This document shows, piece after piece, positions 53,225-62,171 of a stretch of DNA of 64,000 nt. Source of the DNA: an uncultured Lachnospiraceae bacterium (GTDB taxonomy: Bacteria > Bacillota > Clostridia > Lachnospirales > Lachnospiraceae); NCBI GenBank assembly GCA_902794095.1, contig CADBFZ010000004.1, forward strand, positions 124,001 through 188,000. The letters run 5' to 3'. Numbering within the stretch: position 1 is the first letter of the stretch; each line of letters opens with the position of its first letter. The notes beneath the pieces were generated by a model, which was not told the DNA's origin, did not search any database, and saw only the letters and a program-made list of their open reading frames with translations. Position numbers and translations under genes: made by a program.

Positions 53225-54931
53225 ATGAAGGTACGAAGAATCAGTCTTACCTTGCAGATCTTGTTGATCAATGTTGTCATTCTTGTTGTTGCTACTGCCG
53301 TTCTCGGAACCATATCGGTCAATCAATCAGCCTCCGCAATGGATCATCTTATAAAGCAGAGAATGATGGACATCGCCAATACCGCTGCTGCGGAAATTGA
53401 CGGTGATGTTCTTGATGCACTTGAAGACGGAGATCAGGAAACTGCCGAGTATGCATCGGTTCTTGAAGACCTTGCCGCATACAGGGATAATACAGATCTT
53501 GAGTATATCTATTGTATGGAAAAGAGCGGCAACGGTTTTATTTTCACCGTGGATGCTGACCCCGAGGAACCTGCGGACTGGGGCGATGAGGTAGAAATTA
53601 CGGATGCTCTTGTGACTGCCGGAAACGGAAAGGGAGCGGTTGACGATGAACCTTACGCAGATGAGTGGGGCAATCACTACAGTGCTTACAGCCCTGTATT
53701 TACTTCATCCGGAAAGGTAGCCGGTGTCGTAGGTGTCGACTTCAGCGCAGACTGGTACGATGAACAGATTGCTTCAAATATCCGTACGGTTGTATTTACC
53801 AGTCTGATCATTTTAGCGGTAAGTATTCTGGCAATCCTTTTCCTCAGCTCCAGAATCAATAAGGGATTCAAGACTCTTAACAATAAACTCAGTGATATTG
53901 CAGACGGATCCGGAGACCTTACCAAGAAGATCGAGATCTCATCAGGTGATGAGTTTGAAGTTATTGCCGGCAATATGAATACCTTCATCGATCAAATAAG
54001 GGATATCGTATCCGGTGTAAAAAATAACGTCGACGTATCCGTGGAAGGTTCCAGAGAACTTACGGATATTACCGAAAGAGCATCCGAGACAATGAACGAG
54101 CTCTCTAATGCCATTTCGGGAGTTTCCAGCGGAGCGCTTCAGCAGGCAGAGGATGTTAACAGCGCATCCGATAATGTAAAGACCATAGTCGAGCGTCTGT
54201 CCGAGATGTCCGAAACCGTTGAGACTGCAGAAGAGTGCACCAAGAGCATGGCGGACAATTCCAATTATGTGTCCAAGACCTTTGAGGAATTGATTGCTTC
54301 GATCCAGGAATCCATGAGAGAGCTTGCTCAGGTTACGGACGGAATGGCCAATGTCGGAAACTTCGTAGAGGAAGTTACCAACGCAGCAGATGTCATCAAC
54401 TCGATCGCAAATCAGACAAATCTCCTGTCACTGAATGCGTCCATTGAGGCTGCAAGAGCAGGGGAAGCAGGACGCGGATTTGCGGTTGTCGCAGAGGAAA
54501 TCGGGAAACTCGCAGTTCAATCCAACGAGTCATCAGCTTCCATTAAGACGATCATGGATGAGCTCAAAACCCAGACAGATAAGACCATTGGGCTGGTTAC
54601 AAAGCTTAATGACGTTATGTCAAAACAGGAAACTACCAGTATGAACTCCAAAGAATCCCTTACGACCCTGTTTGACGACATTAGCAGTACCAGGGAGAAT
54701 TTCGAAACCATTAAAGAGAACGTTGATGATATCAATAATGTATGCAACATTCTTAATGATTCGATAAGCAGCTTGTCAGCAATCTCGGAAGAGAATGCAT
54801 CCTCGGCCGAGATCACCGCAAATGCATGCACCGAAATCACCGATATCATTAACAACGTTTCCGAGAGGGCTGACAACATTAAGAATCAGTCCGATGACCT
54901 GGGAAATATGGTCGGAAAATACAAAGTATAA
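53225..54931 (+). CDS. Methyl-accepting chemotaxis protein
   Basis: A 568-residue chemoreceptor. TM1 about 10-30, an extracytoplasmic Cache-like domain of about 150 residues ([34 protein letters not shown]), TM2 about 188-208, a HAMP (residues about 210-262) and a signalling domain with the hairpin tip [36 protein letters not shown] (the motif is complete). No che genes are in the window. GGGGGAG precedes the ATG. It ends in front of the copy-4 hairpin. Confidence 0.96.
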   Translation: MKVRRISLTLQILLINVVILVVATAVLGTISVNQSASAMDHLIKQRMMDIANTAAAEIDGDVLDALEDGDQETAEYASVLEDLAAYRDNTDLEYIYCMEKSGNGFIFTVDADPEEPADWGDEVEITDALVTAGNGKGAVDDEPYADEWGNHYSAYSPVFTSSGKVAGVVGVDFSADWYDEQIASNIRTVVFTSLIILAVSILAILFLSSRINKGFKTLNNKLSDIADGSGDLTKKIEISSGDEFEVIAGNMNTFIDQIRDIVSGVKNNVDVSVEGSRELTDITERASETMNELSNAISGVSSGALQQAEDVNSASDNVKTIVERLSEMSETVETAEECTKSMADNSNYVSKTFEELIASIQESMRELAQVTDGMANVGNFVEEVTNAADVINSIANQTNLLSLNASIEAARAGEAGRGFAVVAEEIGKLAVQSNESSASIKTIMDELKTQTDKTIGLVTKLNDVMSKQETTSMNSKESLTTLFDDISSTRENFETIKENVDDINNVCNILNDSISSLSAISEENASSAEITANACTEITDIINNVSERADNIKNQSDDLGNMVGKYKV

Positions 54932-54949
54932 AAGGCGAATTAAAATGAT

Positions 54950-55013
54950 GTGATAAGGGGTCGGACCCTCTGACACACCCTGCGGTGTATCAGAGGGTCC
55001 GACCCTTTTGCCA
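54950..55013. terminator. Long hairpin (dispersed repeat family, copy 4)
   Basis: GTGATAAGGGGTCGGACCCTC at 54950 and the following CTGACACACC pair with GGTGTATCAG and AGGGTCCGACCCTTTTGCCAC around a short CTGC loop: a 27-28 bp arm without a T tract. The first 29 bases of the arm match copy 1 (5636) almost exactly. It separates the chemoreceptor from potA. Confidence 0.8.
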
Positions 55014-55017
55014 CCTA

Positions 55018-55046
55018 TTGTATACCCCTCTAAAAAATGGTAAAAT
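55018..55046 (+). promoter_or_regulatory. potABCD promoter
   Basis: -35 TTGTAT (55018-55023), 17-bp spacer, -10 TAAAAT (55041-55046). The leader is about 35 nt with GGAGAAAAG before potA. Confidence 0.65.
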
Positions 55047-55085
55047 GTGCGGGATTCGGGCAAACCTACACCACGGAGAAAAGAA

Positions 55086-56537
55086 ATGAGTTCATCGTTA
55101 ACTGCCCCGGAGCCTATAATCGAGCTTCGGAATGTCACTAGGAGGTTTGATGACAACGGGTTCATCGCCGTTGATAACTTCAATCTCTCGATTGAAAGAG
55201 GCGAGTTCGTCACATTCCTCGGACCATCCGGTTGTGGTAAGACCACGACTCTCAGAATGATCGCCGGTTTCGACAGGCCTACAAGCGGTCAGATCTTACT
55301 CGGAGGCAAGGATATCTCTAAGCTTCCGCCCAACAAGCGCCCCGTTAATACGGTTTTCCAGCGCTATGCACTTTTCACTCACATGAATATCTACGATAAT
55401 ATCGCCTTCGGTCTTAAGCTTAAGAAGATGGACCGTGAGGAGATAGACAAGAAGGTCAAACATGTTCTTGAAATGGTCGACCTTGAAGGCTTTGAGGAAA
55501 GAAGCGTTGCAACTCTTTCCGGCGGTCAGCAGCAGCGTATCGCTATAGCCCGTGCACTTGTCAATGAGCCCGAGATACTTCTCCTGGATGAGCCTCTTGG
55601 CGCACTCGATCTCAAGATGAGAAAAGAGATGCAGATAGAGCTTAAGTCCATGCATGATAAGCTCGGCATTACTTTCATATATGTAACTCATGATCAGGAA
55701 GAAGCTCTGACCATGTCCGATAAGATCATCGTCATGAACGGCGGACAGATCCAGCAGATCGGAACTCCCGAGGATATCTACAACGAGCCCAAGAACGCTT
55801 TCGTAGCGGACTTCATCGGCGAGAGTAATATTTTCAAAGGAATCATGACCGGTAAATTAAAGGTTAGATTCTGCGGCGGAGAATTCGATTGTATGGACGA
55901 TGTTCCCGAGGGAACCCAGGTCGATGCCGTTGTTCGTCCCGAGGATGTTATCTTAACCGCGCCCGATAAAGGAACCGTTAAGGGTGTTGTTACCAATGTC
56001 GTATTCAAGGGAATCCATTATGAGATAACCGTTGAAAGCGGCAAGAATGAGATGGTGATCCAGTCCACCAAAACTCCCAAGGTAGGAGAAGAGGTCGGAA
56101 TGTGCCTTGAACCCGACGGAATCCACATCATGATTGCAGAAGATCACACCACAAGATTCGATGCGGATATCACTGACGAGTACGGTCTTGAATATAACGG
56201 AAAAGAAATCGAAGCCGATATCACTCAGATAATCAAGGGTTCGTCTCTTAAGGACGGCATTCTCAAGGATTCTTCAGGAGAAACCGTAAGACCCGAGAAC
56301 ATCAAGATTCATATCTCCATCGAACCTGCGGATATCGAACTTACCGATGATGCCGAGAAGGGACTTACCTCCGGCGAGATCATCAACCTTATATATAAAG
56401 GAGACCATTACAGCTATGTCATCCGTACCGCAAGAGGCCATGATCTGATCGTAGATGATGAGTACCTTTGGAACCTCGGAGACATAGTCGGTCTTATCAT
56501 GCCCGCGGATAAGATGACCTTTACACTTGCTAAATAA
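55086..56537 (+). CDS. potA: Spermidine/putrescine ABC transporter ATPase with an extra C-terminal domain
   Basis: A 483-residue ATPase. Walker A GPSGCGKTT, Q-loop VFQRYALFTHMNI, signature LSGGQQQRIAIARAL, Walker B ILLLDEPLGALD and His in YVTHDQEEALTMSDKIIVM are intact. A TOBE domain at about 285-350 (GVVTNVVFKGIHYEITVESGKNEMV) is followed by a second TOBE-like copy (about 435-483: GEIINLIYKGDHYSYVIRTARGHDLIV), so the protein is about 110 residues longer than a typical PotA. Start ATG 55086 has GGAGA; the in-frame codon at 55047 lies at the promoter. First of four overlapping pot genes. Confidence 0.95.
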   Translation: MSSSLTAPEPIIELRNVTRRFDDNGFIAVDNFNLSIERGEFVTFLGPSGCGKTTTLRMIAGFDRPTSGQILLGGKDISKLPPNKRPVNTVFQRYALFTHMNIYDNIAFGLKLKKMDREEIDKKVKHVLEMVDLEGFEERSVATLSGGQQQRIAIARALVNEPEILLLDEPLGALDLKMRKEMQIELKSMHDKLGITFIYVTHDQEEALTMSDKIIVMNGGQIQQIGTPEDIYNEPKNAFVADFIGESNIFKGIMTGKLKVRFCGGEFDCMDDVPEGTQVDAVVRPEDVILTAPDKGTVKGVVTNVVFKGIHYEITVESGKNEMVIQSTKTPKVGEEVGMCLEPDGIHIMIAEDHTTRFDADITDEYGLEYNGKEIEADITQIIKGSSLKDGILKDSSGETVRPENIKIHISIEPADIELTDDAEKGLTSGEIINLIYKGDHYSYVIRTARGHDLIVDDEYLWNLGDIVGLIMPADKMTFTLAK

Positions 56538-56549
56538 CAGGAGAAAACA

Positions 56550-57344
56550 ATGAAGGGAACATTTCAGAGGAAATACTTAGGTATTCCTTATGCGCTGTAT
56601 CTCCTGGTATTTGTGGTCATGCCGCTTATCGTCATCGTTAAGTATGCATTTACCGATGCAAGCGGAAAACCAGGAATCGGCAATTTCATAAACTTTTTCA
56701 CGGATCCGAATACACTGGGAACTCTCATGTATTCGCTCTTCCTTGCATTTGCCACGACTTTGATATGCCTGCTTATCGCATATCCCGCGGCTTATGCCCT
56801 CGCCATGAGCAAGATCTCTTCAAAGGGTGCAATCCTTATGCTGATGATCATGCCCATGTGGATCAACTTTACCCTTCGTATCACCGCTCTCAAAGAGCTT
56901 CTTACTATGATCGAAGGTAATCTTGCTCTTTACCCATTTATCAATTCTGTCATAGGTATGACTTATGACTTCCTGCCCTTTATGATCCTTCCCATCTACA
57001 ATCAGATTTCAAGGATTGACAAGAGCCTTCTTGAAGCGGCATCGGACCTCGGCGCAGATCCCGTTCAGGCATTTTTAAGAGTGCTTCTTCCTCTTTCAAT
57101 GCCCGGCGTTATCAGCGGTATCTCAATGGTATTCTTACCTGCCATGACCAACTATGTCGTTCTCGATATGCTCTACAACAGCACCTACATCATGGGCAGC
57201 CTTATCGGAAGCTACTTCTCAGCATATGACTGGCACGGCGGATCCACCATTTCATTGATCCTGCTTGCTATCATCTGCATCTTCACCATCGTAGTCGGCG
57301 GTGAGGATGAAGGAAAGACTGTGAGAGGAGGATCTGTATTATGA
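56550..57344 (+). CDS. potB: Spermidine/putrescine ABC transporter permease PotB
   Basis: A 264-residue inner-membrane permease with six helices and the BPD loop EAASDLGADPVQAFLRVLLPLSMPG that docks the ATPase. A proline-rich start (GIPYALYLLVFVVMPLIVIVKYAFTDA) is typical of PotB. It lies 12 bp after potA and overlaps potC by 4 bp. The C-terminal tail is a short charged segment. Confidence 0.95.
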   Translation: MKGTFQRKYLGIPYALYLLVFVVMPLIVIVKYAFTDASGKPGIGNFINFFTDPNTLGTLMYSLFLAFATTLICLLIAYPAAYALAMSKISSKGAILMLMIMPMWINFTLRITALKELLTMIEGNLALYPFINSVIGMTYDFLPFMILPIYNQISRIDKSLLEAASDLGADPVQAFLRVLLPLSMPGVISGISMVFLPAMTNYVVLDMLYNSTYIMGSLIGSYFSAYDWHGGSTISLILLAIICIFTIVVGGEDEGKTVRGGSVL

Positions 57345-58165
57345 AAAAGAAACAGGTATTGACTCCGCTCATACTCCTCATAGTCCTTCTTCTTATCTAT
57401 GCTCCCATTTTGATCCTTGCATTCTACAGCTTTACCGATGCATCGACCATAGGACAGAAGGCAAGCTTCTCGCTTCAAAACTACGTAACACTTTTCACGA
57501 CGCCCGAACTTTCCGAGATGATCAGAGGTACTCTTTTCCTTGCGGTAGGAGTTGCTGTCATTTCAACAGTGCTGGGAACTTTAGGTGCGCTCGGCTCTTT
57601 CTATTCCAAGCCTGCCACCACTTCCGTATACCGCCTTGTTAATCAGGTGCCCGTTGTCAATGCGGATGTAGTTACCGGCTTTTCCGTATGCATACTTCTG
57701 GTAATCGTATTCGGAATTAACAAGGATACCTTCTTCCCTCTTGTTGCGGGACAGACAGTTATCTGTGCTCCTTTCGTATATCTCTCGGTATACCCCAAGC
57801 TGGGCCAGATGGATCCTTCCATTTATGAAGCAGCACTCGATCTTGGTGCATCACCTTCCGTTGCTGTTAGAAAGGTTGTTATCCCTCAGATCATGCCCGG
57901 AATCGTATCCGGATTTGTAATGGCGGTAACACTTTCCCTCGATGATTATTTCGTAGCAACCTACACCAAGCCCGCTTCATTTGATACCATTTCAACTTAT
58001 GTAGTTAATGCAACCAGAGGCTCACAGACCGACATCAAGACAGCTCTCTGGGCGCTTTCCACTGTTATCTTTGCAATCGTTTTGATCATCTGCGTAGGAA
58101 TGAACAGAAGCAGCGTAAGCAAGGATAAGAAGAAAGTAAATAAGATGAGGAGGGCAAACGCATGA
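57341..58165 (+). CDS. potC: Spermidine/putrescine ABC transporter permease PotC
   Basis: A 274-residue permease with six helices. Marks: LLIYAPILILAFYSFTDAS, QVPVVNADVVTGFSVCILLV and the ATPase-docking EAALDLGASPSVAVRKVVIPQIMPGI. It overlaps potB and potD by 4 bp each, so the transporter is translated as a coupled set. Confidence 0.95.
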   Translation: MKKKQVLTPLILLIVLLLIYAPILILAFYSFTDASTIGQKASFSLQNYVTLFTTPELSEMIRGTLFLAVGVAVISTVLGTLGALGSFYSKPATTSVYRLVNQVPVVNADVVTGFSVCILLVIVFGINKDTFFPLVAGQTVICAPFVYLSVYPKLGQMDPSIYEAALDLGASPSVAVRKVVIPQIMPGIVSGFVMAVTLSLDDYFVATYTKPASFDTISTYVVNATRGSQTDIKTALWALSTVIFAIVLIICVGMNRSSVSKDKKKVNKMRRANA

Positions 58166-59694
58166 AGATGTTTAAGAAGATCTCCTCTAAGATTTTTGCT
58201 GCGTTTCTTGCCGGTTCTCTTTTGGCAGGAATCGTAACCCCCATTCCTGCAGAGGCTGCGGAGAATGTCATCACCATCAGGGTATGCAACTGGGAAGAGT
58301 ATATCGACGAAGGCGGATGGGATGAAGATGAAGTCATCGACCTTGAGTCCGGAGATATATTCGGAGAAAATGCACTCTACGAAGATTTCGAGGAGTGGTA
58401 TTACGAAACCTACGGACAGAGGGTAAAGGTAGAGTACAGCTGCTTCGGAACCAACGAAGAGCTCTACAACATGCTTACTTTAGGTGATGAGTTTGATCTT
58501 GTTGCTCCTTCCGAGTACATGATCATGAAACTGATGTCCGAGGATAGACTTGTTCCTTACAGCGAAGAGTTTTTCAACGAGGACAACGAATACAACTACT
58601 ACATCAGAAACGTTTCTCCTTTTATCAGAGAGACTTTTGAGACCAATGAGATTAACGGCGAGTACTGGAGCGAGTATGCAGCATGCTATATGTGGGGAGT
58701 TCTCGGATTCCTCTACAATCCCGAATATCTCACTGCCGAAGAGGTTTCCACATGGAAACTTCTCGTAAATGATAACTACACCCGTCAGATCACTACCAAG
58801 GACAATGTGCGTGACAGCTACTTTGCGGCTCTGGGCGCACTTAAGGGCGATCTGTTCCTTAGCGAAGAATTTTTAAACAATCCCGATTATCACGAAAGAC
58901 TCGGAGAAGAGATGAACGATACTTCCGAGGAAACCGTGGAAGCCGCTCTTGAGTACCTTCAGAGAGTTAAGGATATCGTGTATTCTTTTGAAACCGATTC
59001 CGGAAAAGCAGACATGGTAACCGGTAAGATCTACTCCAATCTTCAGTGGTCCGGTGATGCGGTTTACTCCATGGATCTTGCAGAGGAAGAGGATGTGTAC
59101 CTTGCATATGCCGTTCCCGAAGAGTGCACAAACCTTTGGTTCGACGGATGGGTAATGCTTAAGGACGGAATTGACGGTGATGCTCAGAGACAGCAGGTTT
59201 GCGAAGCTTTCGTAAACTTTCTTTCAAGGCCTGACAATGCTGTCAGAAATATGTACTACATCGGTTACACCTCATCAATTGCCGGAGGAACCGACGGAGA
59301 CCAGATCTTCGAGTATATCGACTGGAATTATTCTGCTGATGAAGATGAAGAAGAAACCGCAGAGTATGATTTCGGATATTTCTTCGACGGAAGCGAAGGC
59401 GGAGATTACGTACTCACTGTTCCCGAAGATCAGACATACCGACAGCTCTTTGCACAGTATCCTCCCAAGGAAGTTACGGACAGAAGTGCGGTCATGAGAT
59501 ATTTTGATACCGAGGCAAATGCCCGTATCAATCAGATGTGGATCAACGTCAGATGCTTTAATATCGGCAAAATAAAAGCTGCCGGTTGGGCAGCTATAAT
59601 ACTACTGGCTATATTGGCTGTAGCAGGTATAGTGATAATGAAGCTTGGAGACAAGAAAGCGAAAGTTAATCGTCGTCCTCTTCAGCACCAATAA
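58162..59694 (+). CDS. potD: Spermidine/putrescine-binding protein PotD with C-terminal membrane anchor
   Basis: A 510-residue substrate-binding protein, well above the usual 340-370. An N-terminal signal peptide (FAAFLAGSLLAGIVTPIPAEAAE) has a signal peptidase I-like site and no lipobox. The binding fold has RVCNWEEYID at the start, FDLVAPSEYMIMKLM, YMWGVLGFLYNPEYL, NLQWSGDAVYSM and NLWFDGWVMLK. An inserted acidic segment (about 390-405) precedes a membrane helix at about 473-492 (AGWAAIILLAILAVAGIVIM) and a short basic tail. Tethering by a C-terminal helix replaces the usual lipid anchor. Confidence 0.92.
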   Translation: MKMFKKISSKIFAAFLAGSLLAGIVTPIPAEAAENVITIRVCNWEEYIDEGGWDEDEVIDLESGDIFGENALYEDFEEWYYETYGQRVKVEYSCFGTNEELYNMLTLGDEFDLVAPSEYMIMKLMSEDRLVPYSEEFFNEDNEYNYYIRNVSPFIRETFETNEINGEYWSEYAACYMWGVLGFLYNPEYLTAEEVSTWKLLVNDNYTRQITTKDNVRDSYFAALGALKGDLFLSEEFLNNPDYHERLGEEMNDTSEETVEAALEYLQRVKDIVYSFETDSGKADMVTGKIYSNLQWSGDAVYSMDLAEEEDVYLAYAVPEECTNLWFDGWVMLKDGIDGDAQRQQVCEAFVNFLSRPDNAVRNMYYIGYTSSIAGGTDGDQIFEYIDWNYSADEDEEETAEYDFGYFFDGSEGGDYVLTVPEDQTYRQLFAQYPPKEVTDRSAVMRYFDTEANARINQMWINVRCFNIGKIKAAGWAAIILLAILAVAGIVIMKLGDKKAKVNRRPLQHQ

Positions 59695-59791
59695 CACCGC
59701 TTACGACTGAAGTAACTGCGGAAACGACAACAGCTGCGATAATAACAACGAGCAGTCCGCCTGCAAGTACCAAAAAGATTCCTGATTCCAT
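59666..59791 (-). CDS. Small hydrophobic membrane protein (41 aa), antisense to the potD 3' end
   Basis: A 41-residue ORF encoding MESGIFLVLAGGLLVVIIAA followed by more hydrophobic residues and a C-terminus ending EEDDD. It forms one transmembrane helix with an acidic tail. Support: ATG 59791 has AAGGAG 6-7 bp upstream, and a promoter with TTGTAC and TAAAAT 17 bp apart lies at 59868-59840. Its 3' 29 bp overlap the potD stop region on the other strand. Such small proteins are usually missed by gene callers. Function unknown; possibly a regulator of a nearby membrane complex. Confidence 0.65.
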   Translation of the reverse strand: MESGIFLVLAGGLLVVIIAAVVVSAVTSVVSGVIGAEEDDD

Positions 59792-59839
59792 AAGATACTC
59801 CTTTTTGCGTTTCTTACGCGAGTTTCTTTGACAAGGAAT

Positions 59840-59868
59840 ATTTTAACATGGGGGACGGAAAAGTACAA
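59840..59868 (-). promoter_or_regulatory. Promoter of the 41-aa membrane protein gene
   Basis: On the minus strand: -35 TTGTAC (59868-59863), 17-bp spacer, -10 TAAAAT (59845-59840), followed about 50 bp later by the ribosome site and ATG 59791. Confidence 0.6.
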
Positions 59869-59916
59869 TAAAGGCATTTTTGCCAATGGCGTAAAGTCAG
59901 TAAAATACAGTGATTC

Positions 59917-59951
59917 AAAGCTCTTCGGGGTATTCCCGGAGAGCTTTTTTT
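59917..59951 (+). terminator. Terminator upstream of the Tad leader
   Basis: AAAGCTCTtCGGG pairs with CCCGGAGAGCTTT across a TATTC-type loop, followed by seven T. It is about 220 bp downstream of potD. Confidence 0.8.
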
Positions 59952-60001
59952 ATGCAGGGTGACGAAATTGCCGCTTTAGACAATTTTAAGTTGACCTTCC
60001 C

Positions 60002-60064
60002 GAGCACGCTGATGTAAAGTTGTGCTCACCATCAGTTTGGGCAGTTAAAAAAACTGCCCTTTTA
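60002..60064 (+). ncRNA. Structured Tad leader: H-type pseudoknot followed by a terminator hairpin
   Basis: GAGCAC (60002-60007) pairs with GTGCTC (60022-60027). The loop segment CTGATG (60009-60014) can pair with CATCAG (60030-60035), forming an H-type pseudoknot. GGGCAGTT (60039-60046) then pairs with AACTGCCC (60052-60059), followed by TTTT. The 3' arm of this terminator can alternatively pair with GGGCAGT at about 60081. This resembles a small riboswitch or attenuator; no known class was recognised. An upstream AAATTG/CAATTT hairpin (59966-59986) may belong to it. Confidence 0.5.
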
Positions 60065-60102
60065 TCATGTCTAAAAATGCGGGCAGTATTACAGGTGATC
60101 AA

Positions 60103-61239
60103 ATGACTAATACTACTGAAAACGCCCGCGATCTCCTTGAATCCCTGACCGATGAATACATATCGCGCAAAGGGAATGAACTAATCTTACTCAGACGCGG
60201 AGTTATTACCAAAGAAAAATTCATGGCGGATGCCGGGGATTATATCCTGTCCAGATTCGGAGGGGATGTCTCGCTTAAGGATACGCTGATCAAAGAATTC
60301 GAGGAGTATATCTTCGGATATTCCATCCTTACGCCTCTTATAGATGACCCCGAAATCTCGGATATCAGGGTTACGGCCCACAACTCCATTCGCATTAAAA
60401 GAGCAGGAAAGAGGGTCGGCGCCCCGGTTTCTTTTGCATCCGAAAAAGAATACCTTCGCTTCATCGACCATATCGCGGCCAGAAATCAGGTCAGCGTATC
60501 CAATCTGTCAGCGATACAGAGATTTACCGACAGTGCATCACACCCGGATTTTATCCTGAGGTTTACGGTGTGCATGCCCATAGTCAACACTTACGACGAG
60601 CCATATCTGTGCATCAGAAAAGTCCCCAGGTCTTTCCCTCTTTTAAAGGATCTTGTGGATAAAGGAGTGCTTGATGAAAAGAGTGCGAGGATACTGACAC
60701 TCAGGTTCAGGATGGGTTCGACTCTTATCTGCGGAGGAAATTCCTCGGGGAAGACCACACTTCTTAATGCGTTAAAAGAAACCATTCCGGATGACACCGC
60801 GGTGATGGTTGTGCAACAGGCTGATGAACTTACCACCATGTATCACCCGGATATGATGTTCCTTCATTCGGTGCCTCCAAGTGCTGAAAGCATGGCTTCA
60901 TATGATCTTGCACACCTTAGCATCGCGGGACTGACCATGGATGTTGATTTCTTCATAGTGGGCGAGATCAAAGGTTCCGAAGCTTTGTATATCTTAAACG
61001 CAGCTTGTACGGGGCAGATATGTGCGGGAACTATTCATTCCACATCGGCTATGAGAGCACCGGATAAGCTGGTTGATTATGCCATGTATGAAAGCAGGTA
61101 TTCGAGGAATGAACTTATGAGAATGATGGATACTTTCAAAACTCTGATCTTCATGAAAGATTACAAAGTTGCAAATGTCTATGCATGCAAGGGTTGGAAT
61201 GAAGAAAGGAGAGAACTTGATTATGAACGTATTTTGTAG
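60103..61239 (+). CDS. tadA: Tad pilus secretion ATPase (TadA/CpaF family)
   Basis: A 378-residue cytoplasmic hexameric ATPase that powers Tad (Flp) pilus assembly. The N-terminal domain (about 60-130) has EYIFGYSILTPLIDDPEISDI; Walker A GGNSSGKTTLLNAL, an Asp-box VMVVQQADEL, FIVGEIKGSEAL (Walker B, with Glu) and CAGTIHSTSAM (His box) follow. Start 60103 (MTNTTENARDLLESL) has AGGTGAT upstream; an ATG at 60067 falls immediately after the terminator T tract with no ribosome site. First gene of a tightly packed operon. The usual partner genes tadZ and rcpA are not visible here. Confidence 0.93.
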   Translation: MTNTTENARDLLESLTDEYISRKGNELILLRRGVITKEKFMADAGDYILSRFGGDVSLKDTLIKEFEEYIFGYSILTPLIDDPEISDIRVTAHNSIRIKRAGKRVGAPVSFASEKEYLRFIDHIAARNQVSVSNLSAIQRFTDSASHPDFILRFTVCMPIVNTYDEPYLCIRKVPRSFPLLKDLVDKGVLDEKSARILTLRFRMGSTLICGGNSSGKTTLLNALKETIPDDTAVMVVQQADELTTMYHPDMMFLHSVPPSAESMASYDLAHLSIAGLTMDVDFFIVGEIKGSEALYILNAACTGQICAGTIHSTSAMRAPDKLVDYAMYESRYSRNELMRMMDTFKTLIFMKDYKVANVYACKGWNEERRELDYERIL

Positions 61240-62164
61240 CGTGTGCGTATTTATCATGCTGGCAGCCGGATTCTACACTTTGATGGAAAAATCCAGAGCT
61301 TCTGAAAACATAAGAAAAGCTGCGATTCTCATGGCTGACAGGATAGATAAAAACGAAGCCAAAAGCGCGGTCGAAAGAAGAAAGAGGCTGAAGGAAAGAA
61401 CTGAGGAAGAAGGCTTGGTTGCAAGGCTGGACAGAGCTCTTACATACAGCTGCATCAAAATGAGATACCCGCGTATGACAGCTGAGAAGTTTATCGCAGG
61501 CCTTAGTGTGGCATCCGCTCTTGTCTTGATTGTCACAGGGATAACTGCCGGTTTTGCTGCATCACTTATTACGTGCGGAGTCTTCCTTTCGCTTGTTTAT
61601 ATATGCATCAGATGTCTTGAAATCTCAGCTCTTAAGAAAACGGGCGACGATCTTCCGAGACTTCTTGATCTGCTCGGGTCCTTTGCCGTATCCGGTGCGG
61701 TATATTCGAATATCTTCGGGCAGATAAGCATATACATGAATGAACCTTTAAGAAGCGTATTTGATGAGTGCGAAGCTGAAGGAAGAATGAGCGGTGACAT
61801 ATCCATGGCACTTTTATCCATGGCGGATAAGATCGAGCATCCCCAGTTCAAACAGCTGATCAGAAATATGGAGATCACATCAAGGCACGGAGAAGACATC
61901 ACCGGACTTGTTAATTCCACCAGAAGGAGCCTTAGGGATTACATAAGAGAAGCTTCGCTACGGAAAACCATGCTTAGGGAATCTGCGATAAACATGATCC
62001 TGCTTCTGGTTATGAGCCTTGCCGTTCTTGCAATAACCGCATCGCTTTCGGAGACGACGGTTAAGGATGTGATACTCGGTAGCATTCCGGGGAGAGTTAC
62101 GATCGGCGTTATGGCCGGAGTCTTTCTGATGTATTTCGGTCAGGCCACGAAATTATACAAGTGA
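61223..62164 (+). CDS. tadB: Tad pilus platform protein TadB-like (type II secretion F domain)
   Basis: A 313-residue inner-membrane protein. Two N-terminal helices, a cytoplasmic T2SS-F domain (GDDLPRLLDLLGSFAVSGAVY, GDISMALLSMADKIEHPQFKQLIRN) and two C-terminal helices. The start at 61223 has AAGGAGAG inside the tadA 3' end; an in-frame codon at 61169 lies deep in tadA. It overlaps tadA by 17 bp and is followed by tadC after 7 bp. Confidence 0.88.
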   Translation: MNVFCSVCVFIMLAAGFYTLMEKSRASENIRKAAILMADRIDKNEAKSAVERRKRLKERTEEEGLVARLDRALTYSCIKMRYPRMTAEKFIAGLSVASALVLIVTGITAGFAASLITCGVFLSLVYICIRCLEISALKKTGDDLPRLLDLLGSFAVSGAVYSNIFGQISIYMNEPLRSVFDECEAEGRMSGDISMALLSMADKIEHPQFKQLIRNMEITSRHGEDITGLVNSTRRSLRDYIREASLRKTMLRESAINMILLLVMSLAVLAITASLSETTVKDVILGSIPGRVTIGVMAGVFLMYFGQATKLYK

Positions 62165-62171
62165 GGTTTTT

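Noticed and set aside
59955..60064. c-di-GMP-I riboswitch before the Tad genes
   Set aside because: The GEMM core (GGGCAAACC, GAAA tetraloop receptor, GACGCAAAGCC) is not present. Reported only as an unclassified structured leader.
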